Shown here: piece after piece, positions 17,375-25,972 of the stretch
How the letters are laid out: each line of letters begins with the position of its first letter
How positions within the stretch are numbered: the first letter of the stretch is position 1
Assembly (NCBI RefSeq): GCF_013362815.1
Contig: NZ_JABFVK010000013.1
Location: 496,001 to 560,000 of the forward strand
Reading direction: 5' to 3'
DNA length: 64,000 nucleotides
From: Hamadaea sp.
GTDB taxonomy: Bacteria; Actinomycetota; Actinomycetes; Mycobacteriales; Micromonosporaceae
Notes under the pieces: model-generated
Seen by the model: only the letters and a program-made list of their open reading frames with translations
What the model was told of the DNA's origin: nothing
The model's database searches: none
Made by a program: the position numbers and the translations under genes

Positions 17375-18577
17375 TCACCGGCATCGCCACACCATCGCCG
17401 CGGACGCCAGCGAGTCGGCTGGGTCGTAGCGGGTGCCGACCACCACCGTGCCGTCGTCACTCACCCCCACCGCCTCGTCGAACCTGCTCGCGGTCGGCAG
17501 CGGCAGGCGTATCAGCGCGCCCGCGGTCAGCAACACCGGCCCGTCGGCGCCACGGCCTGCCCGCCAGCCGCGCGCGTTGACGACCTCTCCCGGTCCGATC
17601 TGGTCGCTCAAGGAGACCTCCTTGGTACGCAGATTCCACAGCACGGCATACATGGCGTCGCCGCGGGCGGTCCGGATTCGGGCGGTGCCACTCACCCAGC
17701 CGTTGCGGACGGAGGTGGCCCACGCGCTCGTGACCGGACCGGCGTCGGAGTGGGGGATCGGCAGAACCTGGGCGGTGCCGTCCGGACTCCACGCGTACGC
17801 CCAGGCGACGGCCTCGTCACCGGCGTGGGCGCCCGGTGTCGTGACCGAACCGACGACGGTCCCGTCCTCGTCGATCCCCCGCGCGTCACCGAACACGGTG
17901 ACGTTCGGCACCGGAAGACGCTGCGCCGCAGTCGAACCGGACCGCCAGACCACCGGCCGATCGCCGGCCGTTCCGGCTACGTCGCCGCGCTCGTTGACTG
18001 TTGTGGCGGCGGCGTCCTGCTCCGGCAGCCGGACGAAGACGCCGTTCTCATACCGGTATGCCCGGCTGCGTCCGCCGTCGTAGCTGCTGCCGACGGCGAG
18101 GCCGTAGGTCGTCACGTCCCGCAGCTCGTCGCCGCTCCCGGGAAGCTCCACAACGGATGGTCTGCCGTCCGTCCACATCACCATCCGGGCCTGACCGGAT
18201 TCGTAGGCCCGGCCGAGCACGAAGCGTCCGGACGGATCGCCGCCGATCGCGACACTGCGCCCGGCGAAGCCGGATGGAACCGGCAGCACACTGCCCACGC
18301 ACGCCGACGGGCCGACGACCGACCCCGAATCGGTCGGGGAAGCGCCGACGGGGGCGGTGGCGACCGGTCCGGACGGCCGCACGCTGGGACCCGGCTCCGG
18401 ACCGGCGGCGGCGTACCCGGCACCGAGGACGGTCACCACGCCGACGGTCGCCAGCGTCGATCCCACGCGCCGGTGACGCCGCCGACGTCGTAGCCCCTCG
18501 GCGATGGCCTTGTCGAGCACCGTGTACGGGCGCGACTCCGCCGCCAGTTCCATCAACGCCCGTCTGACCTGATTCAT
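17375..18577 (-). CDS. Membrane-anchored protein with extracellular repeat (propeller-like) domain, sigma-factor partner
   Basis: 400 residues. The first 45 residues are cytoplasmic and end in a run of Arg (LRRRRRHRRVGS), followed by one membrane helix (LATVGVVTVLGAGYAAAG) and an extracellular part with a Pro/Ser linker. From about residue 90 there are repeating units of the type DPSGRFVLGRA, NERGDVAGTA, DEDGTVVGSV and SDDGTVVVGT, as in HAF/beta-propeller repeats. The start codon overlaps the stop of the ECF sigma gene (ATGA). The arrangement suggests an anti-sigma or signal-receiving partner, but there is no zinc-finger anti-sigma motif, so that role is inference. Confidence 0.78.
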   Translation of the reverse strand: MNQVRRALMELAAESRPYTVLDKAIAEGLRRRRRHRRVGSTLATVGVVTVLGAGYAAAGPEPGPSVRPSGPVATAPVGASPTDSGSVVGPSACVGSVLPVPSGFAGRSVAIGGDPSGRFVLGRAYESGQARMVMWTDGRPSVVELPGSGDELRDVTTYGLAVGSSYDGGRSRAYRYENGVFVRLPEQDAAATTVNERGDVAGTAGDRPVVWRSGSTAAQRLPVPNVTVFGDARGIDEDGTVVGSVTTPGAHAGDEAVAWAYAWSPDGTAQVLPIPHSDAGPVTSAWATSVRNGWVSGTARIRTARGDAMYAVLWNLRTKEVSLSDQIGPGEVVNARGWRAGRGADGPVLLTAGALIRLPLPTASRFDEAVGVSDDGTVVVGTRYDPADSLASAAMVWRCR

Positions 18578-19098
18578 CGCACTCCCGCCCCGTCCAGCCA
18601 CAGGTGCTCGAGTTCTGGGGCAACTTGCCGCAACTTGGCCAGCGCCCGATGCGTCTGGCTCTTGATCGTGCCGAGCGTGCAGCCGAGGATGCGGGCCGAC
18701 TCCTCCTCGGTCAGGTCCTCGAAATAGCGCAGGACGACGACGGCCCGTTGCTTGGGAGTCAACCGAGCCAGCGCCTGCTGGATCACCAGGCGGCGCACGA
18801 CATGGGCCGCCTCGTCCCGCCCCGACGCGTACGCCGACAGATCCTCCTCGGCGTACGCGGTGATGCGGCGTCGGCGTCTCCGCCAGAGGGAGACATGCTC
18901 GTTGTAAAGCACCCGCCACACGTAGTGCCCGGGATCGCGGAGTTCATGGATCCGCGGCCAGCGGGCGGTGACCTTGACCAGCGCAGCCTGGAGCAAGTCC
19001 TCGGCGTCGTGATGGTTGCCCGTCAACAGGTACGCCGTCGCCGACAAGCGATCGAGGCGAGCCGCCAGAAACTCGCGTAGCTCGTCGTCATGGGCCAT
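18574..19098 (-). CDS. ECF sigma factor, SigE family
   Basis: 174 residues: sigma-70 region 2 (about 8-75; TAYLLTGNHHDAEDLLQAAL, then RWPRIHELRDPGHYVWRVLYN) and region 4 (about 105-160; LTPKQRAVVVLRYFEDLTEEESARIL with the helix-turn-helix GCTLGTIKSQTHRALAKL). This matches the SigE-family ECF group common in actinomycetes. It directs RNA polymerase to a restricted set of promoters. It is translationally coupled to the membrane-anchored protein at 17375. Its upstream region contains the palindromic repeat array at 19205-19334. Confidence 0.92.
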   Translation of the reverse strand: MAHDDELREFLAARLDRLSATAYLLTGNHHDAEDLLQAALVKVTARWPRIHELRDPGHYVWRVLYNEHVSLWRRRRRRITAYAEEDLSAYASGRDEAAHVVRRLVIQQALARLTPKQRAVVVLRYFEDLTEEESARILGCTLGTIKSQTHRALAKLRQVAPELEHLWLDGAGVR

Positions 19099-19204
19099 CT
19101 GGTATCCCCCGGGGTGTCGGACCGCAACCTCTACAAACGCCCCCGAGGTGGAGAAGGTTGGCGGAGTCCGGCGACTTTCCAGATCGCGCCTTCGCGCGGG
19201 TCTC

Positions 19205-19334
19205 GCGCGTTGTGCGGCCTAACGCGTTGTGCGGCCACGCGCGCTTTGCGGCCGCGCGTAATGCGGCGTCGCGCGTTATGCCGGATAACGCGGCCTCCCA
19301 GTCTCGGAAGGCCGCGTTATCCGCGGATAACGCG
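19205..19334. repeat. Degenerate tandem repeats ending in two overlapping perfect palindromes
   Basis: Five to six degenerate units of about 15-17 bp, each built as (A/G)CGCGTTNTGCGGCC, run from 19205 to about 19296. They lead into a perfect 14-bp inverted repeat (19283-19296 with 19309-19322, 12-nt loop). The right arm of that repeat also forms half of a 22-bp perfect palindrome at 19313-19334 centred on CCGCGG. The array lies between the start of the sigma factor gene and the end of the ABC substrate-binding gene, where it could act as a terminator or protein-binding site. Confidence 0.8.
19283..19322. terminator. 14-bp stem, 12-nt loop hairpin in the repeat array
   Basis: GGATAACGCGGCCT and AGGCCGCGTTATCC pair perfectly. 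The hairpin is upstream of the sigma factor gene and about 40 nt before the end of the substrate-binding gene in reading order of the plus strand. For either minus-strand transcript it is an intergenic stem without a U tract. Terminator activity is plausible, not shown. Confidence 0.45.
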
Positions 19335-19363
19335 AGGACGTCAGCGTAAGACGTCAGGGAGGA

Positions 19364-20395
19364 TCAGCCGGCGGCCTTCACGAAGTCGGTCGTGAAGGTC
19401 TTGCTCAGGTCGATGGAGCCGGCCTTCTGAACGTCGGGGTTGGACTCCTTGAGCACGTCGAGCACGGTCTGCGGGCCGTCGGCCGGCATGACGCCGTCGG
19501 CGGTGAACATGCCCTTGGAGTCGTTGATCGACTGCTCGTACAGCTTCACGTCGCCACCGGCGTAGTCGGCGGGCATCTTCGCGGCGATCTCGGCGGCGGT
19601 GTGCGTGTTGATGAAGTTCAGCGTCTTGACGAACGCCGTCGCCATCTTCTGGATGGCCTCCTTGTGCGAGGACACGTAGTCACACGGCATGTACAGCGAC
19701 GCACCCGGGTAGAGCCCGCCGAGGGCCGCCTTGGTGCCCTCCTCGGTACGCAGGTCGATGATGACCTTGCCCTTGCCGGTGCTGACCAGCTTGGCGATGG
19801 TCGGGTCGGTGGTCATCCCGGCGTCGATGCCGCCGTTGTCGATCGCTGCGATGAAGGTGGCTCCGGCACCCGCCTTGACCGTGGTGTACTGCGACTTCTG
19901 CACGCCGTTGCGTACGGCCAGGGCCTGGGTGAGCATGTCGGTCGAGGAGCCGGGGCTGGTCACACCGAGCTTCTTGCCCGCGAAGTCCTTGGCGGACGAC
20001 AACGTCGCGGCCTTGCTCGTGGCGACGACCTCCGCCTCGCCCGGCACGTCGGCGAACTGCACGACGCTTTCGACGCACTTGCCCTTGGCCTGCAGGTGGA
20101 CGGTGTGGTCGTAGAAGCCGACGACGCCGTCGACCTGGCCGGCGAGCATCATCGTCTCGGCGTCCGCGCCGGACGGTTCGCTCTTGAGTTCGACGTTGAC
20201 GCCCGCGTCCTTGAAGTAGCCGAGCTGCTCGGTGAGCTTGGCGGGCAGGTAGATCACCTTGTCGAGGCCGCCGACCATGATCGTGATCGTCTGGGTCGAG
20301 CCGCCGTCGGAGGAGGCCGCCGGGGACTGGCCGCGGCAGGCCGACAGGCCCAGCGCGAGGGCCGGGACGGCCAGCAGTGCGATGGATTTACGCAT
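19364..20395 (-). CDS. ABC transporter substrate-binding lipoprotein, NMT1/SsuA-like
   Basis: 343 residues with a lipoprotein signal (MRKSIALLAVPALALG, lipobox LSAC). The mature part follows the NMT1/SsuA/ThiY type II binding fold: ITIMVGGLDKVIYLPAKL, EQLGYFKDAGVNVEL, then the GKKLGVTSPGSSTDMLTQ hinge region. These proteins deliver sulfonates, nitrate, taurine, riboflavin or pyrimidine precursors of thiamine to their permease; the ligand here cannot be told. Two Cys (KGKCVES and YMPCDYV) could form a disulphide. It is the last gene of an ATPase-permease-binding protein operon, 31 nt after the permease. Confidence 0.88.
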   Translation of the reverse strand: MRKSIALLAVPALALGLSACRGQSPAASSDGGSTQTITIMVGGLDKVIYLPAKLTEQLGYFKDAGVNVELKSEPSGADAETMMLAGQVDGVVGFYDHTVHLQAKGKCVESVVQFADVPGEAEVVATSKAATLSSAKDFAGKKLGVTSPGSSTDMLTQALAVRNGVQKSQYTTVKAGAGATFIAAIDNGGIDAGMTTDPTIAKLVSTGKGKVIIDLRTEEGTKAALGGLYPGASLYMPCDYVSSHKEAIQKMATAFVKTLNFINTHTAAEIAAKMPADYAGGDVKLYEQSINDSKGMFTADGVMPADGPQTVLDVLKESNPDVQKAGSIDLSKTFTTDFVKAAG

Positions 20396-20426
20396 GAGTG
20401 GTCCAATCTCGAAAGGAGGGAGGGGT

Positions 20427-21257
20427 TCAGCGAGGCTGCCAGCGGGTCAGCCGGCGCTCGACGAGGGTGAGGACCGCCTCGGCGAGCAGCGCCAGCGCGG
20501 TCATGATGATCATGGCGGCGTAGATGCCGGCCGAGTCGAAGGTGCCCTGCGAGTGCGCGATGAGCATGCCGAGGCCCTTGTCGGCTCCGGTGTACTCGCC
20601 GACGATCGCGCCGATCAGGGCGAAGCCGAACGCGGTGTGCAGACTGGCGAGAATCCACGAGGTGGCGCTCGGCAGCACGACCGTACGCATCATCTGCAGC
20701 CGGGAAGCGCCGAGGATGCGGCTGTTGTCGTCGATGACCTTGGGCACCTCCCGCGCGCCTTGGAAGGCGTTGAAGAAGACGCCGAAGAAGACCAGGACGA
20801 ACGCGGTGGCGACCTTCGAGCTCATCCCGAACCCGAACCAGATGACGAACAGCGAGGCCAGCACGATGCGGGGGATGGCGTTGGCCGCCTTGATGAACGG
20901 CGCGAGCACGTCGGACAGGAACCTTGAGCGGCCCAGGACGACGCCGAGCACGACGCCGACGATCGCGCCGAGCGCGAAGCCGTACACCGCCTCCTGGAGG
21001 GTGTAGCTGATCTGGAGCCAGATGCTGCCGTACGAGGTGCCCTCGGTGAACCAGTCGACCAGCTTCTGCCAGATCAAGCTCGGCTTGGAGTAGAAGAACG
21101 GATCGATCCAGTAGGTCCCGGCGACCTCCCACGAGCCGAGCCACAACGCGACCAGGACGAGGCGGCCGGCGTACACCCGCCAGCGGCGCTCCTTCAGAGG
21201 CTGGAGAGTGATCTCGGCGGGACGGTTGTCCACCATTGCGATACCGACGTCAGCCAC
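20427..21257 (-). CDS. ABC transporter permease, SsuC/TauC-like
   Basis: 276 residues from the GTG at 21257, chosen because AGAGGGG lies 8 nt upstream; a GTG at 21266 is possible. Six membrane helices with the binding-protein-dependent permease EAA region around ILGASRLQMMRTVVLPSATSW, ending in a basic tail. The IPRIVLASLFVIWFGFG stretch is typical of the nitrate/sulfonate/taurine permeases. It overlaps the end of the ATPase gene by 8 nt, so the two are coupled. It moves the ligand captured by the lipoprotein encoded next. Confidence 0.88.
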   Translation of the reverse strand: MADVGIAMVDNRPAEITLQPLKERRWRVYAGRLVLVALWLGSWEVAGTYWIDPFFYSKPSLIWQKLVDWFTEGTSYGSIWLQISYTLQEAVYGFALGAIVGVVLGVVLGRSRFLSDVLAPFIKAANAIPRIVLASLFVIWFGFGMSSKVATAFVLVFFGVFFNAFQGAREVPKVIDDNSRILGASRLQMMRTVVLPSATSWILASLHTAFGFALIGAIVGEYTGADKGLGMLIAHSQGTFDSAGIYAAMIIMTALALLAEAVLTLVERRLTRWQPR

Positions 21258-22059
21258 GGCGGGCACCCCTCTCGCGGGCGATCTCGACCTCTTCGCGCAG
21301 GGAGTCCCAGACCTCGCGGTAGAGATCCAGGAAGGCGGGGTCCAGCCGGATCGCCTCGACGTCCCTCGGGCGGGGCAGCGTCACCGGGACGATGCTCTTG
21401 ATCGTCGCCGGGGCGGCGGTCATCACGACGACCCGGTCGGCCAGCGCGATCGCCTCGGTCAGGTCGTGGGTCACGAAGACGACCGCGGCTCCCGTGCCGG
21501 CCCACAGCCGCAGCAGCTCTGCCTGCATCAGCTCGCGCGTCTGCACATCGAGCGCGCCGAACGGCTCGTCCAGCAGCAGGATCTGCGGCTCGGTGATCAA
21601 CGTCTGCGCCATCGCGACGCGTTTGCGCATACCGCCCGACAACTGGTGCGGGTAGTACTTCTCGAAGCCACGCAGGCCGACGCGGTCGACCCACTCCTGG
21701 GCCCGTTCGCGCGCCTCGGCCTTCGGCACCCCGCGATAGCGCAGGCCGAGGGCCACGTTGTCGACGACCGTCCGCCACGGCAGCGTCGCGTCCTGCTGGA
21801 ACATGTAGCCGACGTTTCCGGGGATGCCGGTGACCGGCGTACCGGCGACGGCCACTTCACCGGCGCTCGCCGGTTCCAGCCCGGAGATCAACGCCAGCGT
21901 GGTGGACTTGCCGCAGCCGGTCGGGCCGACCACGGTGACGAACTCGCCCGGCGCGACGTCGAGGGTGACCTCGCGCATGGCGGTGAAGGTGCCGCCCCCG
22001 GCCGCGGGGAACACCTTGGTCGCCCGTTGCAGCCGGATGGCGGATGTGGTCTGGGTCAT
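21250..22059 (-). CDS. ABC transporter ATPase, SsuB/TauB-like
   Basis: 269 residues. Walker A GPTGCGKST (about residue 46), Q-loop FQQDATLPWRTV, signature LSGGMRKR, Walker B ILLLDEPFGALD and H-loop FVTHDLTEAI are all intact. The extended Q-loop and signature are those of the nitrate/sulfonate/taurine class. It is the first gene of the operon, divergent from the CitA-like kinase at 22182 with 122 nt between the starts. The ATG at 22059 is the only reasonable start. Confidence 0.93.
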   Translation of the reverse strand: MTQTTSAIRLQRATKVFPAAGGGTFTAMREVTLDVAPGEFVTVVGPTGCGKSTTLALISGLEPASAGEVAVAGTPVTGIPGNVGYMFQQDATLPWRTVVDNVALGLRYRGVPKAEARERAQEWVDRVGLRGFEKYYPHQLSGGMRKRVAMAQTLITEPQILLLDEPFGALDVQTRELMQAELLRLWAGTGAAVVFVTHDLTEAIALADRVVVMTAAPATIKSIVPVTLPRPRDVEAIRLDPAFLDLYREVWDSLREEVEIARERGARRG

Positions 22060-22181
22060 AGCGGCAGACCGTAAAGGTGGCCGGAAGGTTTCCGCGCGGT
22101 TTCGTCCATTGCGCGGCCAAGTTACGTAGATGGCGTTCTGCTCATTCTGCTCACCGCGTTTTCCCAGGTACTTTGACTGGC

Positions 22182-23768
22182 ATGAGCCGCCGCCCCCTCC
22201 GCCTGGCCACGCAGACGATGCTGCTGCAAGTGGTCGTGGTCGCCATCGTGGCGGCGGCCGGATTCACCCTCGCCGTGCTGTTGCTGCGGCATGAGATCGA
22301 GCAGCAGTACGAGGAGCGAGCCCTCGCCGTCGCCCGGTCGGTGGCGCAGGAGCCGGGGCTCGGCGATCAGGTCCGTTCCAGTCGGCCCGATGTCGATGGG
22401 CCGGTCCAGGTCTATGCCGAGCGGGTCCGGGCCGCGAACAAGGCGTTGTTCGTCGTGATCACCGACGTCGACGGCATCCGCTTCTCGCACAAGGAACCGG
22501 ACCGTATCGGCCAGCGGGTCAGCACCGATCCGACCGGTCCGCTCCAGGGTCGCGAGGAAGTCAACATCGAGCGCGGCACGTTGGGCCTGTCGGCGCGCGG
22601 CAAGGTCCCGCTGCGCGATTCGACCGGCGCGATCGTGGGCGAGGTCAGCGTCGGCATCCACGCCGACGACATCGGCAATCGCCTCGATCAGATCCTGCCG
22701 TGGGCCATCGGCTTCACGGTGCTCTCGCTCGCCGTCGGCATCGGGGGAGCGGCTCTGCTCGCGGTCCGGCTCAAGCGGCGCACGTTCGGCCTCGAGCCCG
22801 CCGATCTGGCTGATCTGGTACGCGAACAAGTGGCGGTTCTGGAGGGCGTACGCGACGGGGTGCTGGCAGTCGACGTCAGTGGCCGGGTCGGCGTATGCAC
22901 GGAGCAGGCCGCCCGGCTTCTGACGCAACCGGTCGCCTCCGGATCACCGGCCACCGACGAGATCCGTGCCCTCCTCGAAGACCGGTCGCCGCTGACGAGC
23001 GGACTGCGCATGCTGGGTGAACGGGTGGTGGTGGTGACCCGCCGGCCGGTCCAGCGGGGCGGCCAGGATCTCGGCACCGTGCTGACCCTGCGCGACCACA
23101 CCAACCTCGACGACATGGCCCGGGAGCTCGAAGCCACCCGGGCGCTGACCGATGCCCTGCGCGCGCAGGCCCATGAGCACACGAATCGGCTGCATACGCT
23201 CGACGGGCTGTTGCAACTCGGCGAGACCGACCGGGCGCGGGCGTACATGCGGGAGCTGTCGGCGACCGCAGCCGCCGGAGCGCCGCCGGGGCAGGTCGGC
23301 GATCCGTACCTGGACGGGCTGCTCGCGGCGAAGGGTGCCGTGGCCTCCGAGGCGGGTGTGACTCTGCGGGTGGGCGAGGACACCTGGATCCCCGGCCGGC
23401 TCACCTCACCGCTGGACGTCGTGACCGTCTTGGGCAACCTCGTGGACAACGCGATCCGGGCCGCCGCGCTGGGCTCCCGGGAACCCGCTTGGGTGGAGGT
23501 CAGTCTGCTCGCCCACGACGAAGACCTGCACGTCTACGTGGCCGACAGCGGCGACGGCGTCACCCTGCCCGACCCCTTCGCGCCGGGCGCCTCGACCAAG
23601 GACTCCCCGGGGAGCGGCCTCGGGCTGGCGCTGGCTCGCCGCACGGCTCGTCACCACGGCGGCGACGTACGCCTCGGCCCGCCCGGCGACGGCGGTGGCG
23701 CGGTCTTCGTCGCCGAGTTGCCCGGAGTGCTCAGTCCGGCGGCCGCCCTCACGTGGCAGGCGCCATGA
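22182..23768 (+). CDS. CitA/DcuS-type sensor histidine kinase
   Basis: 528 residues: a membrane helix (about 10-33), an extracellular sensor of about 130 residues ending in GEVSVGIHADDI (a Cache/CitA-type domain), a second membrane helix (about 170-195), a PAS-like region, then the kinase core. The dimerisation helix carries RAQAHEHTNRLHTLDGLL, the SpoOB-like H-box of CitA kinases with the likely phospho-His in AHEHTN. N box LVDNAIRAA, G1 DSGDGV and G2 GSGLGLALARR are present. CitA-type kinases sense di- or tricarboxylates. The response regulator follows with an ATGA overlap. The divergent NMT1-type transporter is a possible target (inference). Confidence 0.9.
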   Translation: MSRRPLRLATQTMLLQVVVVAIVAAAGFTLAVLLLRHEIEQQYEERALAVARSVAQEPGLGDQVRSSRPDVDGPVQVYAERVRAANKALFVVITDVDGIRFSHKEPDRIGQRVSTDPTGPLQGREEVNIERGTLGLSARGKVPLRDSTGAIVGEVSVGIHADDIGNRLDQILPWAIGFTVLSLAVGIGGAALLAVRLKRRTFGLEPADLADLVREQVAVLEGVRDGVLAVDVSGRVGVCTEQAARLLTQPVASGSPATDEIRALLEDRSPLTSGLRMLGERVVVVTRRPVQRGGQDLGTVLTLRDHTNLDDMARELEATRALTDALRAQAHEHTNRLHTLDGLLQLGETDRARAYMRELSATAAAGAPPGQVGDPYLDGLLAAKGAVASEAGVTLRVGEDTWIPGRLTSPLDVVTVLGNLVDNAIRAAALGSREPAWVEVSLLAHDEDLHVYVADSGDGVTLPDPFAPGASTKDSPGSGLGLALARRTARHHGGDVRLGPPGDGGGAVFVAELPGVLSPAAALTWQAP

Positions 23769-24439
23769 TCGGCGTACTGGTCGTCGACGACGACTTCCGG
23801 GTCGCGGCGCTCCACTCTTCCTTTGTGGACAAGGTGCCGGGATTCCGCTCGGTCGGCGTCGCGCATACGGCCGCCGCCGCGGTGGCCGAGTGTGATCGGC
23901 TGCGCCCCGATCTCGTGCTGCTGGACCAGTATCTGCCCGACGGGCTGGGCACGGGCGTCGTCCGGCGGCTCGACGCCGACGTCATCATGCTCACCGCCGC
24001 GGGCGATGCCGCCACCGTCCGATCCGCCCTCTCGACGGGTGCGCTGAACTACCTCGTGAAGCCGTTCACCGCCGCCCAGCTCTGGGAACGGCTCTTGGCG
24101 TACGCGCGATTCCGTGGCCATCTGGCCGGGGACCGCGAGCTGGACCAGGCCGAGATCGACCGGGCGGTGGCGATGCTCCACGACGCCGACGCGCCCACGG
24201 GCGCGCTGCCGAAGGGCCGATCGGCCGTGACCGCGCAGCGCATCCTCGAGGCGCTACGCGCCGCGCCGGGACCGGTGACGGCGATCGACGTGGCCGACGT
24301 GACCGGGGTTTCGCGGGCGACGGCCCAGCGGTATCTCGCGGACCTCGCCCACAGCGGGCGGATCGAGCTGGATCTGCGGTACGGATCGACCGGCCGCCCC
24401 GAGCACCTCTATCGATGGCGGGGCGGACGCGTCGGCTGA
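23765..24439 (+). CDS. CitB/DcuR-type response regulator
   Basis: 224 residues. The receiver (about 1-120) has acidic residues 8-10, phospho-acceptor Asp54 in LVLLDQYLPDG and the Lys of LVKPF. The C-terminus is a winged helix of the CitT/DcuR type (VTAIDVADVTGVSRATAQRYLADLAHSGRIE), not a LuxR or OmpR domain. It is coupled to its kinase by an ATGA overlap. DcuR/CitB regulators usually activate uptake or catabolism of organic acids; the target here is unknown, with the divergent ABC operon the nearest candidate. Confidence 0.92.
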   Translation: MIGVLVVDDDFRVAALHSSFVDKVPGFRSVGVAHTAAAAVAECDRLRPDLVLLDQYLPDGLGTGVVRRLDADVIMLTAAGDAATVRSALSTGALNYLVKPFTAAQLWERLLAYARFRGHLAGDRELDQAEIDRAVAMLHDADAPTGALPKGRSAVTAQRILEALRAAPGPVTAIDVADVTGVSRATAQRYLADLAHSGRIELDLRYGSTGRPEHLYRWRGGRVG

Positions 24440-24793
24440 TTACGCGATCTGCGCGCGGCGGCTCAGCAGGAACACGCTGAGCAGCAGTACGCCACACGCC
24501 GCCTGCTCGATCTTCAGCCACATCGGGAACAGCCCCGGCAGCGCGACGATCACGATGATGGCGACCGTCATCGCAGCGGACAGGATGCGCAGTCGGCGGA
24601 GTGCGCCGACCGATCCCTGGGCGGCGCGTACCGCGAAGAGGGTCACGAGGATCGAACTGGCGACGACGATGCCAGTACGCACCCAGACGGCGTCGGTGAC
24701 GATGTCGGCGTGGTGGCGCAGCAGGATGACGGCGGCGAAGGTGAGGACGCTGAGACCGAGGTAGCCGGCCGCGAGAAGTTTGACAGTACGCAT
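24440..24793 (-). CDS. Small four-helix membrane protein
   Basis: 117 residues with hydrophobic segments at about 5-24, 35-55, 72-92 and 95-110. It starts at the ATG at 24793 with no strong ribosome site. Its stop codon abuts the stop of the convergent response regulator gene with no spacer. No family is recognised and no motif suggests a function. Confidence 0.6.
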   Translation of the reverse strand: MRTVKLLAAGYLGLSVLTFAAVILLRHHADIVTDAVWVRTGIVVASSILVTLFAVRAAQGSVGALRRLRILSAAMTVAIIVIVALPGLFPMWLKIEQAACGVLLLSVFLLSRRAQIA

Positions 24794-24878
24794 ACCCAGA
24801 AGCGTGCCGTCGCGCGCCGTTCCGGTCTTCGGCGTCGGAGTGGACCTTCGTCTCCACCCGTGGGTGGAGGAGCCGGAC

Positions 24879-25889
24879 TCAGCGGCCCAAGGTGCTCTCC
24901 CGAGCCTGCAAGGTGAAGTCGGCGGGCACCTCGACGGGCTCGGTGGTGTCGCCGTCGAGACGGTTGGCCAGCAGTTCCACCGCCAGGCGGGCGATCTGCT
25001 CCTTGTCCGGGCTGATCGTGCTGAGGCTCGGCGTACTGTAGCGGCCGTCTTCGATGTCGTCGAAGCCGATGATCGCGATGTCCTCCGGTACGCGTACGCC
25101 GTGCTGCAACGCCGTCCGTAAAGCGCCCAGGGCCAGCAGATCGTTGTAGCAGAACACGGCGTCGGGCGGGTCGGCCAAGGCGAGCAGTTCCGCCATGGCG
25201 GCCGCCCCGTCGGCGCGGTGGAAGAACGACGTGGACCTGAGGAGGACCGGGTCCACTCGCAGCCCCGCCTCCGTGACCGCCTGCCGGAAGCCGAGCGTAC
25301 GCAGCCGGGCGGTCTGCCGGGTCTCGTCGTTCTGGTCGCCGATGGCGGCGATGCGCGTACGCCCCAGCTCGATCAGGTGCCGGGTGGCCAGTCCGGCCGC
25401 CGTCACGTTGTCGATCATGACGTGGTCGAGGCCGACGGCGCTCGCCCGTTCGCCGAGCAGCACGACCGGGGTGGTGACGGTGCGGTCGCGGAGGTCTGCG
25501 CCGCCCAGCGCGATCGGGCTGAAGATGACGCCGTCGAACAGGTTGGCGGTGGTGCCGTTCATGATGAGCTCGCGTTCGCGGGTGGGGTCGCCGTCGGTCT
25601 GGTCGACGACCACCGTGTAGCCACGGGCGGCCGCGTGTTCGATGACGAACCGGGTCAGCTCGGCGAAGTACGGGACGTCCAGTTCGGGGACGACGAGGGC
25701 GAGCATGCGGCTGCGGCCCTGGCGCAACGAGCGGGCGACCGTGTTCGGGCGGTAGCCGAGTTCGGCGACCACCTGCTCGACCCGGGCGCGGGTCGCGGGC
25801 GCGACGTGGGCGAAGCCGTTGACGACGTTGGAGACGGTCCGGATGGAGACACCGGCTCGTTCAGCGACGTCGCGCAGCGTGGGGGACAA
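24879..25889 (-). CDS. LacI-family transcriptional regulator of a sugar locus
   Basis: 336 residues from a TTG at 25889, which has GGAAGGG 9 nt upstream; a TTG at 25910 is possible but lacks one. The N-terminal helix-turn-helix and hinge read TLRDVAERAGVSIRTVSNVVNG then ARSLRQGRS. A periplasmic-binding-like effector domain follows (ALVVPELDVPYFAELTRFV; DAVFCYNDLLALGALR; IIGFDDIEDGRYSTPSLSTI). LacI repressors release DNA on binding a sugar. It is divergent from a sugar ABC operon, and two TTGCA-type palindromes lie in the intergenic region, so autoregulation and control of that operon are likely. Confidence 0.92.
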   Translation of the reverse strand: MSPTLRDVAERAGVSIRTVSNVVNGFAHVAPATRARVEQVVAELGYRPNTVARSLRQGRSRMLALVVPELDVPYFAELTRFVIEHAAARGYTVVVDQTDGDPTRERELIMNGTTANLFDGVIFSPIALGGADLRDRTVTTPVVLLGERASAVGLDHVMIDNVTAAGLATRHLIELGRTRIAAIGDQNDETRQTARLRTLGFRQAVTEAGLRVDPVLLRSTSFFHRADGAAAMAELLALADPPDAVFCYNDLLALGALRTALQHGVRVPEDIAIIGFDDIEDGRYSTPSLSTISPDKEQIARLAVELLANRLDGDTTEPVEVPADFTLQARESTLGR

Positions 25890-25939
25890 ATCGCGCCGCC
25901 CTTCCCTCAAATCCGAGGCAACTTTCGCCGACCATGGTA

Positions 25940-25953
25940 TTGCATCGTTGCAA
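25940..25953. promoter_or_regulatory. LacI-type operator O1 (near-perfect palindrome)
   Basis: TTGCATCGTTGCAA has a central CG and one mismatched pair. It is 51 nt upstream of the regulator's TTG at 25889 and 33 bp (about three helical turns) from the second site, so two repressor dimers could bind the same face. A TACCAT -10-like box for the regulator gene overlaps its left flank. Confidence 0.75.
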
Positions 25954-25972
25954 ACTAGTGTGCATCATGGGC

